From: a bacterium
Lineage (GTDB): Bacteria; UBP6; UBA1177
Direction of reading: 5' to 3'
NCBI GenBank assembly: GCA_017963125.1
Contig: JAGCUA010000076.1
Coordinates: 1-64,000 of the forward strand
DNA: 64,000 bases
The translations under genes were made by a program, and so were the position numbers. The notes below the pieces were generated by a model. It made no database searches, was not told the DNA's origin, and saw only the letters and a list, made by a program, of their open reading frames with translations. This document shows positions 1 to 7,958 of the stretch, in pieces. Numbering within the stretch: the first letter of the stretch is position 1; every line of letters begins with the position of its first letter.

Positions 1-1344
1 AGACGTGTCCGGGAAATAGGCCGGATCAAGAGCCGGGTTGTATCTGCCTGCATCTGAGATTGTGAGAATCTCCTTTGGAGAAGGGAGCCGCCAGTCGGAA
101 TAACCGGCGTAGCTGAGATCGCCGCAGTAGCTAACCGCACCTCCCCAGGAATACGATCCGCTCGGAATATCCTGCTGCCACATAAGCCCGAGGTTGTTGT
201 CTACGACCACCTTCTGACCAGAGAGAGTCTTGACCGTAAAGCTTCTAGGCACACAAAAGCCCAGATCCGCATAATAGACATCCTGACCGAAATAAGCGGC
301 GTCTTGATAGGTCGGGCAAGTTATGTCGCTGGAGTCGTTGTAGCATTTTTTCTGGTTTGTGCAGACGCGGCCGAAGCTGTTCACAATGCACCTTCCGGTC
401 AGGCTGCTGCAGCCATCACTGCACTGGATTTCCTTGATCATGCCGCTGCCGTCCGCACACTCCAGACTTTTGCCGCCGCTGCATGTCGCAGCCCCCGGCG
501 TGCAGCTGTTGCACTCCATCGTCTCCTTGTTGCAGCCGTGTTCGCAATAAGAACCTTCATCCCAATGCCCATCCCTGCAGGTGTAGATTCTGCCGTCGCA
601 ATATTTTTCTCCCTCCGCGCATTCATCCGTCTCAGGCGGTTTGTTGCACGCCGGACACGACTGACCGAAGATGAAAAGCTCGAAACAACGCGAATCCTCC
701 TCCAAATCGTATGAGGTCCAGCCGTCCAGACATTCACATTTTCCCGTTTTGATGTTGCATTTGCCGTGAGCTTCTATGGAAAAGGCGTCATAGCCCTGAG
801 GACTCGGGATAAAGAGTCTCGTTCCGTCGTAGCAGTAAGTGTCATCGCAGTATTTTACGCAGTCAAGCTCATCAGTTTCAGAAATGTTCGTAAACCCGGG
901 TTTGCAGTAGCAGCCCGGAGCATTTGTCAATATATCGTAACTGCACTGTTCCCCCTCAGCACAGTGATAATCGGCATGCTCGCAGTCAGGCTTACAGGTA
1001 CCGTCCGCCACAAGCGCGTAACCTGCCGGACAGACACCGAGCTCAGCCGGAATTTCGTTGTCTGCATCCAGGGTGTAATCCGGGGCTTCCGGATCCGGAG
1101 AGTCAGGGAAATCAGAGTCCGGGTAATCCGAATCTAAGTCAGTGTAATCCGAATCTAAGTCAGTGTAATCCGAATCTAAGTCAGTGTAATCCGAATCTAA
1201 GTCAGGGTACTCCGAATCAGAGTCCGGGTAATCCGAATCACCGGCTTTTTCCGAGGCCGGATTTCCGAGATGCATGCCTCCGCCTCCGCACCCTGCAAAA
1301 AGCAGAAAAACTAGAAAAGCAGCAAAAACAAGCACTTTTTTCAT
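1..1344 (-). CDS. Cys-rich lipoprotein with C-terminal DUF1566 (Lcl) domain, 3' end cut by window edge
   Basis: The minus-strand frame is open from an ATG at 1344 to the window edge, about 448 codons, with no stop seen. It begins MKKVLVFAAF and has a lipobox-like LFAGC at residues 15-19, so it is probably an outer-membrane or surface lipoprotein. A tandem DSDYTDL linker follows. Next comes a Cys-rich stretch (pairs such as CPAGYALVADGTC, CSGG, CTNQKKC) like small EGF/Dickkopf-type modules. The visible C-terminal part (LMWQQDI, WGGAVSYC, GYSDWRLPSPKEI) matches the DUF1566/Lcl C-terminal fold, also seen in the lipoprotein at 55390. Function is unknown; this fold is common in surface and fimbrial proteins. 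The true C-terminus lies beyond base 1. The SD is weak (GGGGG, 1346-1352). Confidence 0.8.
   Translation of the reverse strand, partial: MKKVLVFAAFLVFLLFAGCGGGGMHLGNPASEKAGDSDYPDSDSEYPDLDSDYTDLDSDYTDLDSDYTDLDSDYPDSDFPDSPDPEAPDYTLDADNEIPAELGVCPAGYALVADGTCKPDCEHADYHCAEGEQCSYDILTNAPGCYCKPGFTNISETDELDCVKYCDDTYCYDGTRLFIPSPQGYDAFSIEAHGKCNIKTGKCECLDGWTSYDLEEDSRCFELFIFGQSCPACNKPPETDECAEGEKYCDGRIYTCRDGHWDEGSYCEHGCNKETMECNSCTPGAATCSGGKSLECADGSGMIKEIQCSDGCSSLTGRCIVNSFGRVCTNQKKCYNDSSDITCPTYQDAAYFGQDVYYADLGFCVPRSFTVKTLSGQKVVVDNNLGLMWQQDIPSGSYSWGGAVSYCGDLSYAGYSDWRLPSPKEILTISDAGRYNPALDPAYFPDTS
1124..1207 (-). repeat. Four tandem 21-bp units encoding DSDYTDL
   Basis: Four near-identical 21-bp units (1124-1144, 1145-1165, 1166-1186, 1187-1207) encode a seven-residue acidic repeat just after the lipobox of the lipoprotein at 1-1344. 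Flanking units are degenerate (DSDYPDS, DSEYPDL). The length is a multiple of three, so copy changes would keep the frame, as expected of a variable-length stalk. Confidence 0.85.
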
Positions 1345-1531
1345 GGTTTCCCCCAAAAAATCTAATTCGGAGGATATTCTAGCAGAGAATGTGATTAAAA
1401 CAAGAAAATGAAACAACTTCGATATTTAGGAGAATGTTAACGAAATTTAGCACTTTTCTTGCCGAAGCATCAGCCCGAAGATCAGGGATGGATGGTGAAT
1501 ATCCCGCTATGGGCGATAGGATCTATATAAA

Positions 1532-1547
1532 TCAACACTTTTTCGGA
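1532..1547. repeat. 16-bp direct repeat, left of fic gene
   Basis: TCAACACTTTTTCGGA occurs here and again at 2805-2820. The two copies are exact, in the same orientation, and bracket the Fic gene and its operators. They may be target-site or recombination duplications; no transposase is seen. Confidence 0.7.
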
Positions 1548-1561
1548 ACCGGATTGCCGGT

Positions 1562-2632
1562 TTATACCGACGGAGTAATGAAAACACGCCAGAATCCGCG
1601 GTCATCTTTCTCGATGTATCCGTTTTTCTGAAGCGACTGCAGCATTTTCTGCAGGGCAGAGCGGTTTATTCCGATTTCATTCTGAAGATATGACAAGGTC
1701 GCCTTCGGTTCGATCTGGAGCTCGCGGAGGATCTTCCCGTAAGTCGGAGTCCTGAAAGCTATGCGCTCTCCGTCATACCACCAGACATTTTCGTCTTTTT
1801 CAGTCACAAAAAGGATGTCGTTTTCCACTTCGTGCGTTATCAGTTCGACCATGTATTTGTGAAACGGGCGGATATTTTTCAAAGAGGCTTTTACTCCGTC
1901 TGACGGTATCGGACCGACTATCAGATCGGCGCTGTGCAGCGCGTCAAGATACTCCTTTTTCAGGCGGCTGCGCACAACTATCATGGGCAGACTGTGCCTT
2001 GAAAGAATATAGTTGACCAAGAGCCTTGCGATACGCCCGTTACCGTCCTCAAACGGATGAATGCGGATAAACCTGTAATGAAATAGAACCGCTATATCTA
2101 CAGGCGAAAACAAATCATCCTGCTCAGCCTTATTGTACCAGTCCACAAGATCAGCCATAAATGCCGGAGTCTCCTCTGGAGATGCATAATCAAAACGCTC
2201 GCCGTAACGGGTTATGACGCTGTTCGGACGAGTCTTGTACTGCCCGGCGTGGACCGTGTAACCGACCTGCATCCCGTCAGGAAGCGTGCGCGAAACATCA
2301 TAATCCTCGCGTATCAAAGTTTTGTGCAGAGCCCTGATAAAATTCTGAGTAAGCGGCTGCTGTGCTTCCGCAGCCTCATTCAGCATCATTTTCAAACCGA
2401 GATCACTTGCCTTCATCTCCTCGTATTCACGAAAATCTGCCACGCCGATCACCTTGTCAAAAAGCAGGAGAAGTTCCGTCTGCCCGTAAGTGAGAGTATT
2501 TCCTTCAATGTGGTTGCTGTTGTAGTTGAAATCGACGGTGAAACGACGGCTCAACCTCCCCTTGTCGATTTCAGAAAGCGGCTGCAGCCGCTCCCATCTT
2601 TCCAATGCGCTCAAAAGTTTTTTGTTTTCCAT
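1562..2632 (-). CDS. Fic family protein (class II) with C-terminal winged helix
   Basis: This 356-residue protein contains the canonical Fic motif HPFEDGNGR at residues 192-200. His192 is the expected catalytic base and the glycine/Asn loop binds phosphates. Such enzymes usually transfer AMP, or another nucleotide-derived group, to protein hydroxyls. The N-terminal SNHIEGN at 39-45, with Glu43, matches the inhibitory [S/T]xxxE[G/N] helix, so the enzyme is probably autoinhibited. The last ~55 residues look like a winged helix-turn-helix (NEIGINRSALQKMLQSL then a DRGFWRV wing). I place the start at 2632 because GGAGG lies 7 bases upstream; an in-frame ATG at 2677 would lie in the operator. Class and motif are secure; the target is unknown. 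Confidence 0.9.
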   Translation of the reverse strand: MENKKLLSALERWERLQPLSEIDKGRLSRRFTVDFNYNSNHIEGNTLTYGQTELLLLFDKVIGVADFREYEEMKASDLGLKMMLNEAAEAQQPLTQNFIRALHKTLIREDYDVSRTLPDGMQVGYTVHAGQYKTRPNSVITRYGERFDYASPEETPAFMADLVDWYNKAEQDDLFSPVDIAVLFHYRFIRIHPFEDGNGRIARLLVNYILSRHSLPMIVVRSRLKKEYLDALHSADLIVGPIPSDGVKASLKNIRPFHKYMVELITHEVENDILFVTEKDENVWWYDGERIAFRTPTYGKILRELQIEPKATLSYLQNEIGINRSALQKMLQSLQKNGYIEKDDRGFWRVFITPSV

Positions 2633-2643
2633 GAAAGCCTCCG

Positions 2644-2674
2644 AACCACCAATTTCGGTGGTAACATTACCACT
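2644..2674. promoter_or_regulatory. Palindromic operator 1 in front of fic
   Basis: An inverted repeat ACCACC-N6-GGTGGT (2645-2662) overlaps a second palindrome GTGGTAACATTACCAC (2658-2673). The composite lies between the proposed -10 (2676-2681) and the Shine-Dalgarno of fic, where a bound protein would block transcription. The same composite recurs 75 bp upstream. Confidence 0.6.
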
Positions 2675-2675
2675 C

Positions 2676-2704
2676 AAAATAGCACTTTTTGATCATACAC
2701 GCAA
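2676..2704 (-). promoter_or_regulatory. Putative fic promoter
   Basis: Read on the minus strand, TTGCGT (2704-2699) is followed after 17 bases by TATTTT (2681-2676), a fair sigma-70 match. The promoter sits between the two operator copies. Confidence 0.45.
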
Positions 2705-2718
2705 GATTTTTTGTTAAA

Positions 2719-2749
2719 AACCACCAGATAAGGTGGTAGTGTTACCACC
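2719..2749. promoter_or_regulatory. Palindromic operator 2 upstream of fic promoter
   Basis: This repeats operator 1: ACCACC-N6-GGTGGT at 2720-2737 overlapping GTGGTAGTGTTACCAC at 2733-2748. Start-to-start distance between the copies is 75 bp, about seven helical turns, compatible with cooperative binding or looping. Confidence 0.6.
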
Positions 2750-2804
2750 AAAAGTCACTATTTTAAGATTTTGCACATTTTTTCCGACCTGAAACAAGCA
2801 AAAG

Positions 2805-2820
2805 TCAACACTTTTTCGGA
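2805..2820. repeat. 16-bp direct repeat, right of fic gene
   Basis: Exact copy of the sequence at 1532-1547. It lies between the fic regulatory region and the 3' end of the Card1-like gene. Confidence 0.7.
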
Positions 2821-2871
2821 GGATTTTTCTGTCCAGAAATGTTTGACCATTATATTTTTTACATCAATTTA

Positions 2872-4470
2872 TCAGCTATACATCATTGCGAGGTCGCGCA
2901 ACCTTTCGGCGATTCTGTCGATCGGAGTGACTGTTTTGTCGGTCGTGGCGAAGAATGTGCCCCAGCCGGCCGCCGATTTCAGCCCTTTGCTGTAGAATTT
3001 GCGGATGAATGGATCGTTTTTCTCTTTGAAAAGTTCGATGTCGCGGGCGGTGAAGGGGAAGACGATGTCCATTCCGACGCTTTCGCCGAGATATTTTTTC
3101 ATGACGAGGATGCGCGAATTGAGGTCTTTGTTGGAAACATGCGAGCTTTTCGCCTCAAGAATGTGGAGATATCCGTTTTTGAAGACGACGAGCGTGTCGA
3201 TTTCGATCAGCGAACTTGCCTTGCCGCTCAGTTTCACGTTCTGGAAAACCGATGCGATCGACTCTTTCAGGAGCGGATACTTCTCCATCGCCCGGCATAC
3301 GGCGTAACTTATGATTTTCTCAAAAATTACAGAGATTTGCGAGCGAGTATTGAGTGTGCTTTCACGCTCGATTTCTTTCACATATTTCTGTTTAAAGCGG
3401 TTGAAAACGGCCGCCGTGACATCCATGCTTTTGACATCGGCAAGAGAAGTCGTTTTTTCCGAAATTTTGGAGAAAAGAACGTCTAAAAAGTGCTGGACAT
3501 CGCTTCTGAGGTCGGCTTTGTCGACTTCTCCGGCAAGCGGAAGGATCTTTCTTATGACTGCATCGGGCATTTCGGCGTTGAATTTTTTCTGGCAGCCTGC
3601 AAGAGTCGATCTGAAATCAAAGGAGTCGGAGAAAGTCTGGAGTTCTTTTCTATGGCTCATTTCGTTAAAGAAACCGGTGAGTTTTACCCTTATTTCATTT
3701 TTTGCCGCATTGATTTCGGGGCGCAGGTGAGGCATGACGCCGAAGATCCTCTGCAAAAACTTGTCGATCTGCTCGTCGCGGAAGTTTTTCACCATAAAAT
3801 CGTGAAGTTCCCCTTTGAGGTCGATGATCGTTTTCATGTTGTCGTAGGACGAGAAGAAGGCCCGCAGATTCATTGAGTTGCAGAGATTGGTGTAAAGCTC
3901 TTCAAACTGCTCAGAGTTTTCTGCGAAATAATTTGTTTTGCCGTCATAAATCGCAAGAAAATCGGTAAGTTCCGCTCCATAAAGGGTAAGCCTCTCCTTC
4001 AAGTGCCAGTCAATTGAAACCGAGGATTTGTATTCGCGGAAAGACTGCTCCTTTATCGCGATCTTATTGATCTGGCGCGTATCGAGATCGAAATATACGA
4101 GGAAAAAATCGAGATCCTGCTTTTCTGAAAAACGCTTGAGATACTCGGCGAAAACTATTCGGTGGATCCCTTTTCCGCAGGAAGCGTCGCAGTAAATTTC
4201 GTTGATTTTGTATTCGTCGAAAATGTTCCGGACATGCCTTTTGAGCATCTCGATGATTTCACCGAGATTCATGTTTTTCTCAATAAAAACATTGACATAC
4301 TTAATGTCTTCGCCTTGAGAGCGTTTTACTAAAACCGGAATATTTTTGTGCCAGTCGTTTTCCTGCGCCATCACAGTCGAGACAAAAATTATGACATCGG
4401 GAGCAGCTTCGCGGATAAGAGAAGCCTGGACGACAGTCTGACGCGAAAGGATCGTTACGAGAAGTCTCAT
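2872..4470 (-). CDS. Card1/Can2-like (DUF1887) CARF-type domain plus PD-(D/E)XK nuclease
   Basis: This 532-residue protein starts MRLLVTILS at 4470, directly after AGGAGGG. The first ~130 residues read like a Rossmann-type CARF domain: ILSRQTVVQASLI, then VIIFVST, then a strand-loop INEIYCDASCGKGIHR at the place where CARF proteins have a TGGTK-like ligand loop. The C-terminal part has a PD-(D/E)XK core, Glu423-x-Asp425 and LEAK with Glu439 and Lys441, then a KDLNSRILVMKKYLG helix. This order fits Card1/Can2, nucleases activated by cyclic oligoadenylate in type III CRISPR systems, but it is ~150 residues longer, with a mostly helical middle. It is translationally coupled to nfo, its SD overlapping the nfo stop. 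No CRISPR genes are visible here. The nuclease core is well supported; the CARF assignment is by pattern. Confidence 0.65.
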   Translation of the reverse strand: MRLLVTILSRQTVVQASLIREAAPDVIIFVSTVMAQENDWHKNIPVLVKRSQGEDIKYVNVFIEKNMNLGEIIEMLKRHVRNIFDEYKINEIYCDASCGKGIHRIVFAEYLKRFSEKQDLDFFLVYFDLDTRQINKIAIKEQSFREYKSSVSIDWHLKERLTLYGAELTDFLAIYDGKTNYFAENSEQFEELYTNLCNSMNLRAFFSSYDNMKTIIDLKGELHDFMVKNFRDEQIDKFLQRIFGVMPHLRPEINAAKNEIRVKLTGFFNEMSHRKELQTFSDSFDFRSTLAGCQKKFNAEMPDAVIRKILPLAGEVDKADLRSDVQHFLDVLFSKISEKTTSLADVKSMDVTAAVFNRFKQKYVKEIERESTLNTRSQISVIFEKIISYAVCRAMEKYPLLKESIASVFQNVKLSGKASSLIEIDTLVVFKNGYLHILEAKSSHVSNKDLNSRILVMKKYLGESVGMDIVFPFTARDIELFKEKNDPFIRKFYSKGLKSAAGWGTFFATTDKTVTPIDRIAERLRDLAMMYS

Positions 4471-4478
4471 ACTCCCTC

Positions 4479-5321
4479 CTATTTTACAAAACTTTTGAGC
4501 AGTTCTATTTCCTGCGGCCACTTTTCGGGTTCCGGAGTCTCTAAAATCAGCGGAATATTGTCGGTGAAAGGCTGCTTAACGAGCCATTTGAAGCAGTCAA
4601 GCCCGATTGCGCCGTTACCAAGCGTTTCATGCCTGTCGACCTTGCTTCCGAGCATTTTTTTAGCATCATTGAAGTGCATTCCGCGAAGATATTTGAGCCC
4701 GACAACTTTATCGAGTTCGCTGAAAGTTTTTTCGCACGCTTCAAATGTCGTGAGGTCGTAACCCGCGGCAAAGGCGTGGCAGGTGTCGATGCAGATCCCG
4801 ACACGCGGTTTATCTTCAACTTTATCAATGATTTCGGCAAGATGTTCAAATCTGTATCCGACATTGGAGCCTTGTCCCGCGGTATTTTCGATGACTGCCG
4901 TGACCCCTTTTGTCTTATCAAGCGCAATGTTTATCGATTCGGCGATTTTTGAAAGGCACTCGCTTTCTGTGATCTCGCGGAGATGGCTTCCGGGGTGGAA
5001 GTTGAGTCTGTCGAGCCCGAGGATTTCGCAGCGTTTCATCTCGTCGGTGAATGAATTCCGCGATTTCTGAAGCCCTTCATCGGCCGGATGCCCTAAATTT
5101 ATGAGATAACTGTCATGCGGAAGGATCGCGTTTGCCGCGAAATTGAGTTCCGCGCACCTCTCTTTGAAAGCCTCTACTGAAGCAGCGGAAAGCGCCGGAG
5201 CGAACCACTGTTTCTGGTTTTTCGTGAAGAGAGCGAAAGCCGTAGCGTTGATCTCAGCCGCATTTTTAGGAGCGTTTTCAACTCCGCCGGCCGCCGAAAT
5301 GTGGGCACCGATAAGTTTCAT
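4479..5321 (-). CDS. nfo: Deoxyribonuclease IV (apurinic/apyrimidinic endonuclease)
   Basis: The 280-residue product starts [13 protein letters not shown], the signature N-terminus of the endonuclease IV TIM barrel. Metal-binding stretches are visible: [64 protein letters not shown] and LILETP. The enzyme cleaves 5' of abasic sites in DNA in base-excision repair, using three zinc ions. GGAGG precedes the ATG at good spacing. It is the first gene of a two-gene unit with the Card1-like nuclease, whose ribosome site overlaps this stop codon. Confidence 0.96.
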   Translation of the reverse strand: MKLIGAHISAAGGVENAPKNAAEINATAFALFTKNQKQWFAPALSAASVEAFKERCAELNFAANAILPHDSYLINLGHPADEGLQKSRNSFTDEMKRCEILGLDRLNFHPGSHLREITESECLSKIAESINIALDKTKGVTAVIENTAGQGSNVGYRFEHLAEIIDKVEDKPRVGICIDTCHAFAAGYDLTTFEACEKTFSELDKVVGLKYLRGMHFNDAKKMLGSKVDRHETLGNGAIGLDCFKWLVKQPFTDNIPLILETPEPEKWPQEIELLKSFVK

Positions 5322-5444
5322 TGGATCCTCCTTTCAAAAAAGCGGATAAGTTTAGCACAAAAATTTTTCTTTCCGATTTTTTTAGTTTTTGACAAAAAAC
5401 CGAGTTCATGTAGAGTTGCCCGTTTACAGTTTATGGAGTCACAA

Positions 5445-7805
5445 ATGATAAAAAAATCTTTTCTTTTTTTAGTTTTGATACTGTTTTTTACACATATTTC
5501 CGCAGATTCGGTCGATATAGATGTTCCTGATGTCGTTTTCAGCGTTCAGAACGGCTTTTCTGTTCCGAAAATAGAGGGGTTCTGGCTTGACGGGACCGGA
5601 GAAGAGACGGTTCTTCCTGTCAAAAAGATGGTTTTCGGCAGCGTTGTAGTCAAAGTCGAAATACTGAAACAGCATAAAATAACTCTGGATGCTCCTTTGA
5701 AAAAAGGAAGTGGGCTCTACCGGCTGAGCGATATGCAGAAAGTGGGAAAAACGCCTTCCTCAGCGCGGAAAATGCCGACCGTTTCTCAATTCACATTTGA
5801 CCGCAAACCTTCTTTGAAACAAGGTATCAGACAGTTTTCTTTCGACTTTTACCCGATCATTCCGGCCGGAGAAACAGAGCTCATAAAAATAGATAAAATC
5901 AGAGTCACGACAAAAGGGACCGCTCTGCTTCCTATGCACAATACCAAAAGCAGGAATTCACTTCTTATCCTCACGACAGAATACTTCCTTTCGGAGTCAA
6001 CGGAGATCGAAAACTACATAACAGCCAAAAGGAATGCAGGTTTCAGAGTGGATATAGCTACAGAGACCAATTACGGCGGCGGCGAACTCACGGGTATGGA
6101 ACGTGTCGCAAAAATCAGAAAATATCTGAAAAGCGTTTACAAGGATTATGATTTCCTGCTCATAATCGCCGGGACAGACACGCAGGGAAACGAAGTTCCG
6201 ATGGTAGTGACACGTCCTGAGGATGCTGAGGATCCGTCTTATGAAAATGTTCCCACCGATATTTTCTATGCCGAACTCACCGAAGATATGGACAGCGACG
6301 GCAACGGAGTCTACGGCGAACGCACCGACATGATCGAATACGCATTCGAACTTATCGTCGGAAGGATCCCGATTTACGGCCAGAACGTCAAAAATGCCGA
6401 CAAAATCTTGGCGAGAACGATCGAATTTATGAAAGAAAAGCCCTCTCAAGCGGAATATCGGCAGAAGATCCTGTTCCCGACAACGATTTCTTACTATAAA
6501 AATCAGGACCATCAGTTCGGGATCCCGAAAATGGACGGAGCATACGTTGCAGAATATCTCGTCAAAAACTCGATAAAAGAGCCGTTTACTTCAAAAACAC
6601 TTGTTGAACAAAGCGGCTTCGACCCGTCCGAATTTATTAACGAAGACGCTTTGACCTATACTTCGATGCTTTCTCACATGAATCAGGGTTACGGCACGGT
6701 TTTCTGGCAGGCTCACGGAATGCCTGATTATTCGGTGCGGACGATCTGGTCATCCGACAGGAACAATAACGGTGTTGCGGACACATACAACTACGAGCTT
6801 TACAGCGACACTTTTGTAGACAACAATCTTGTCGGCAGCGTCAAAAAAATGACTCCCTTTGTTTTTCAGGGAAGCTGTCTCAACGGGTCGATACAGTCTT
6901 CAGGAAGCCTTGCCTACGAGACACTCAAACACACAGCCGTCGGAGTCGTAGGCGCTTCGCAGGTTTCCTACGGCGCGATATTCAGCGACTACGATCTGAG
7001 TTCGCAGGATATTTTCGCTTACGGAGCCGTCTTCACCGATGCTCTCATAAAAAACGAGATCCCGGCAAAGACATTGTTTGATACGAAGGAACAGTGGTCC
7101 GACCGCAGTGTTCTTCTGACCATAAAGCTTGAAACGAACTACCTCGGAGATCCTTCTCTGAACCTGAATTTTATGCAGTGCGGAAGCGACAGTGACTGCG
7201 ATGATGCAATTTTCTGCAACGGTTCCGAAAAATGCGTTGACGGCTTCTGCGAAAAAGCTGAAAACTCTGTTCCATGCCTTGACGATATAAACGAATGCGA
7301 ATCGGCGGTATGCGACGAAACGACAAGATCGTGCAAAACATCACCGATGCCGGACGGCTCATTCTGCGGTTCCGCGACAAACCTGTGTTTCAGCGGGAAA
7401 CAGTGTGTGAGCGGGAAATGTACAGATGTCAATCCGAAAGACTGCTCCGAACTCGACTCAGAATGTTCCGCGGGTTCCTGCGATCCGGAAAGCGGAGAAT
7501 GCATCAGAGTCGCTGTCAATGAAGGCGGAGCGTGCAGCACCGGAAAGCTCTGCATCAAAAACGAAGCCTGCTCGCAGGGATTCTGCGAAGGCGAAGCACC
7601 TGATATGCCCGAAGCAAAAGAGTGCCGCAAAACGGAATGCTCCGAATCAGAAGGATTCATCTCTGTCTCGGATCCCACACAAAACTGGAAGGAGTGCACT
7701 ACCGAAGACGGGAAACAGGGATATTGCGACTACGGTTCCTGCACACCTAAAAAAGAACAGAAAAAGGAATCCTCTTCATCAGGCTGTTCCGCCATTATTT
7801 TATAA
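5445..7805 (+). CDS. Secreted gingipain-type (peptidase C25) cysteine protease with Cys-rich tail and SSGC C-terminus
   Basis: The start at 5445 (MIKKSFLFL) has GGAG six bases upstream and gives a signal peptide ending near FTHISA; product 786 residues. The central domain matches peptidase C25: LLILTTEYF, YDFLLIIAGTD, a conserved FELIVGRIP, the catalytic His424 in WQAHGMP and Cys478 in FQGSCLNGS. A propeptide-like N-terminal region precedes it. From about residue 575 a Cys-rich region (CGSDSDCDDAIFCNG, CNGSEKC, CFSGKQC) resembles myxobacterial-type Dickkopf/EGF repeats. The protein ends SSSSGCSAIIL, with the Cys six residues from the end, a tag shared with other exported proteins of the window. 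It probably digests extracellular protein. The gene stands alone, divergent from nfo. Confidence 0.88.
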   Translation: MIKKSFLFLVLILFFTHISADSVDIDVPDVVFSVQNGFSVPKIEGFWLDGTGEETVLPVKKMVFGSVVVKVEILKQHKITLDAPLKKGSGLYRLSDMQKVGKTPSSARKMPTVSQFTFDRKPSLKQGIRQFSFDFYPIIPAGETELIKIDKIRVTTKGTALLPMHNTKSRNSLLILTTEYFLSESTEIENYITAKRNAGFRVDIATETNYGGGELTGMERVAKIRKYLKSVYKDYDFLLIIAGTDTQGNEVPMVVTRPEDAEDPSYENVPTDIFYAELTEDMDSDGNGVYGERTDMIEYAFELIVGRIPIYGQNVKNADKILARTIEFMKEKPSQAEYRQKILFPTTISYYKNQDHQFGIPKMDGAYVAEYLVKNSIKEPFTSKTLVEQSGFDPSEFINEDALTYTSMLSHMNQGYGTVFWQAHGMPDYSVRTIWSSDRNNNGVADTYNYELYSDTFVDNNLVGSVKKMTPFVFQGSCLNGSIQSSGSLAYETLKHTAVGVVGASQVSYGAIFSDYDLSSQDIFAYGAVFTDALIKNEIPAKTLFDTKEQWSDRSVLLTIKLETNYLGDPSLNLNFMQCGSDSDCDDAIFCNGSEKCVDGFCEKAENSVPCLDDINECESAVCDETTRSCKTSPMPDGSFCGSATNLCFSGKQCVSGKCTDVNPKDCSELDSECSAGSCDPESGECIRVAVNEGGACSTGKLCIKNEACSQGFCEGEAPDMPEAKECRKTECSESEGFISVSDPTQNWKECTTEDGKQGYCDYGSCTPKKEQKKESSSSGCSAIIL

Positions 7806-7809
7806 CAAA

Positions 7810-7865
7810 CGTCATTCTGAGCATAGCGAAGAATCTCAGATATTTCACTTTCGCTCAATATGACG
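7810..7865. repeat. Dispersed-type palindromic repeat (CGTCATTCTGAGC...)
   Basis: The element opens CGTCATTCTGAGCATAGCGA and closes with TTTCGCTCAATATGACG, an imperfect inverted copy. It can form a long hairpin just after the protease stop codon. Similar GTCATTCTGAGC palindromes are dispersed in many unrelated bacterial genomes, as I recall. It could act as a terminator or a non-autonomous mobile element. Only one copy was noticed in this window. Confidence 0.7.
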
Positions 7866-7958
7866 ACAGATGTTTCGGCAATCCTCGCCATGACATGATT
7901 TCCATTTTTTAGTTTTTCCTGTATAATTCACAGTTTTTGATTGTTTAAAGGAGGGATC

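Noticed and set aside
1434-1631. A 65-codon plus-strand frame between the lipoprotein and fic
   Set aside because: It overlaps the end of fic, has no ribosome site and no recognisable content.
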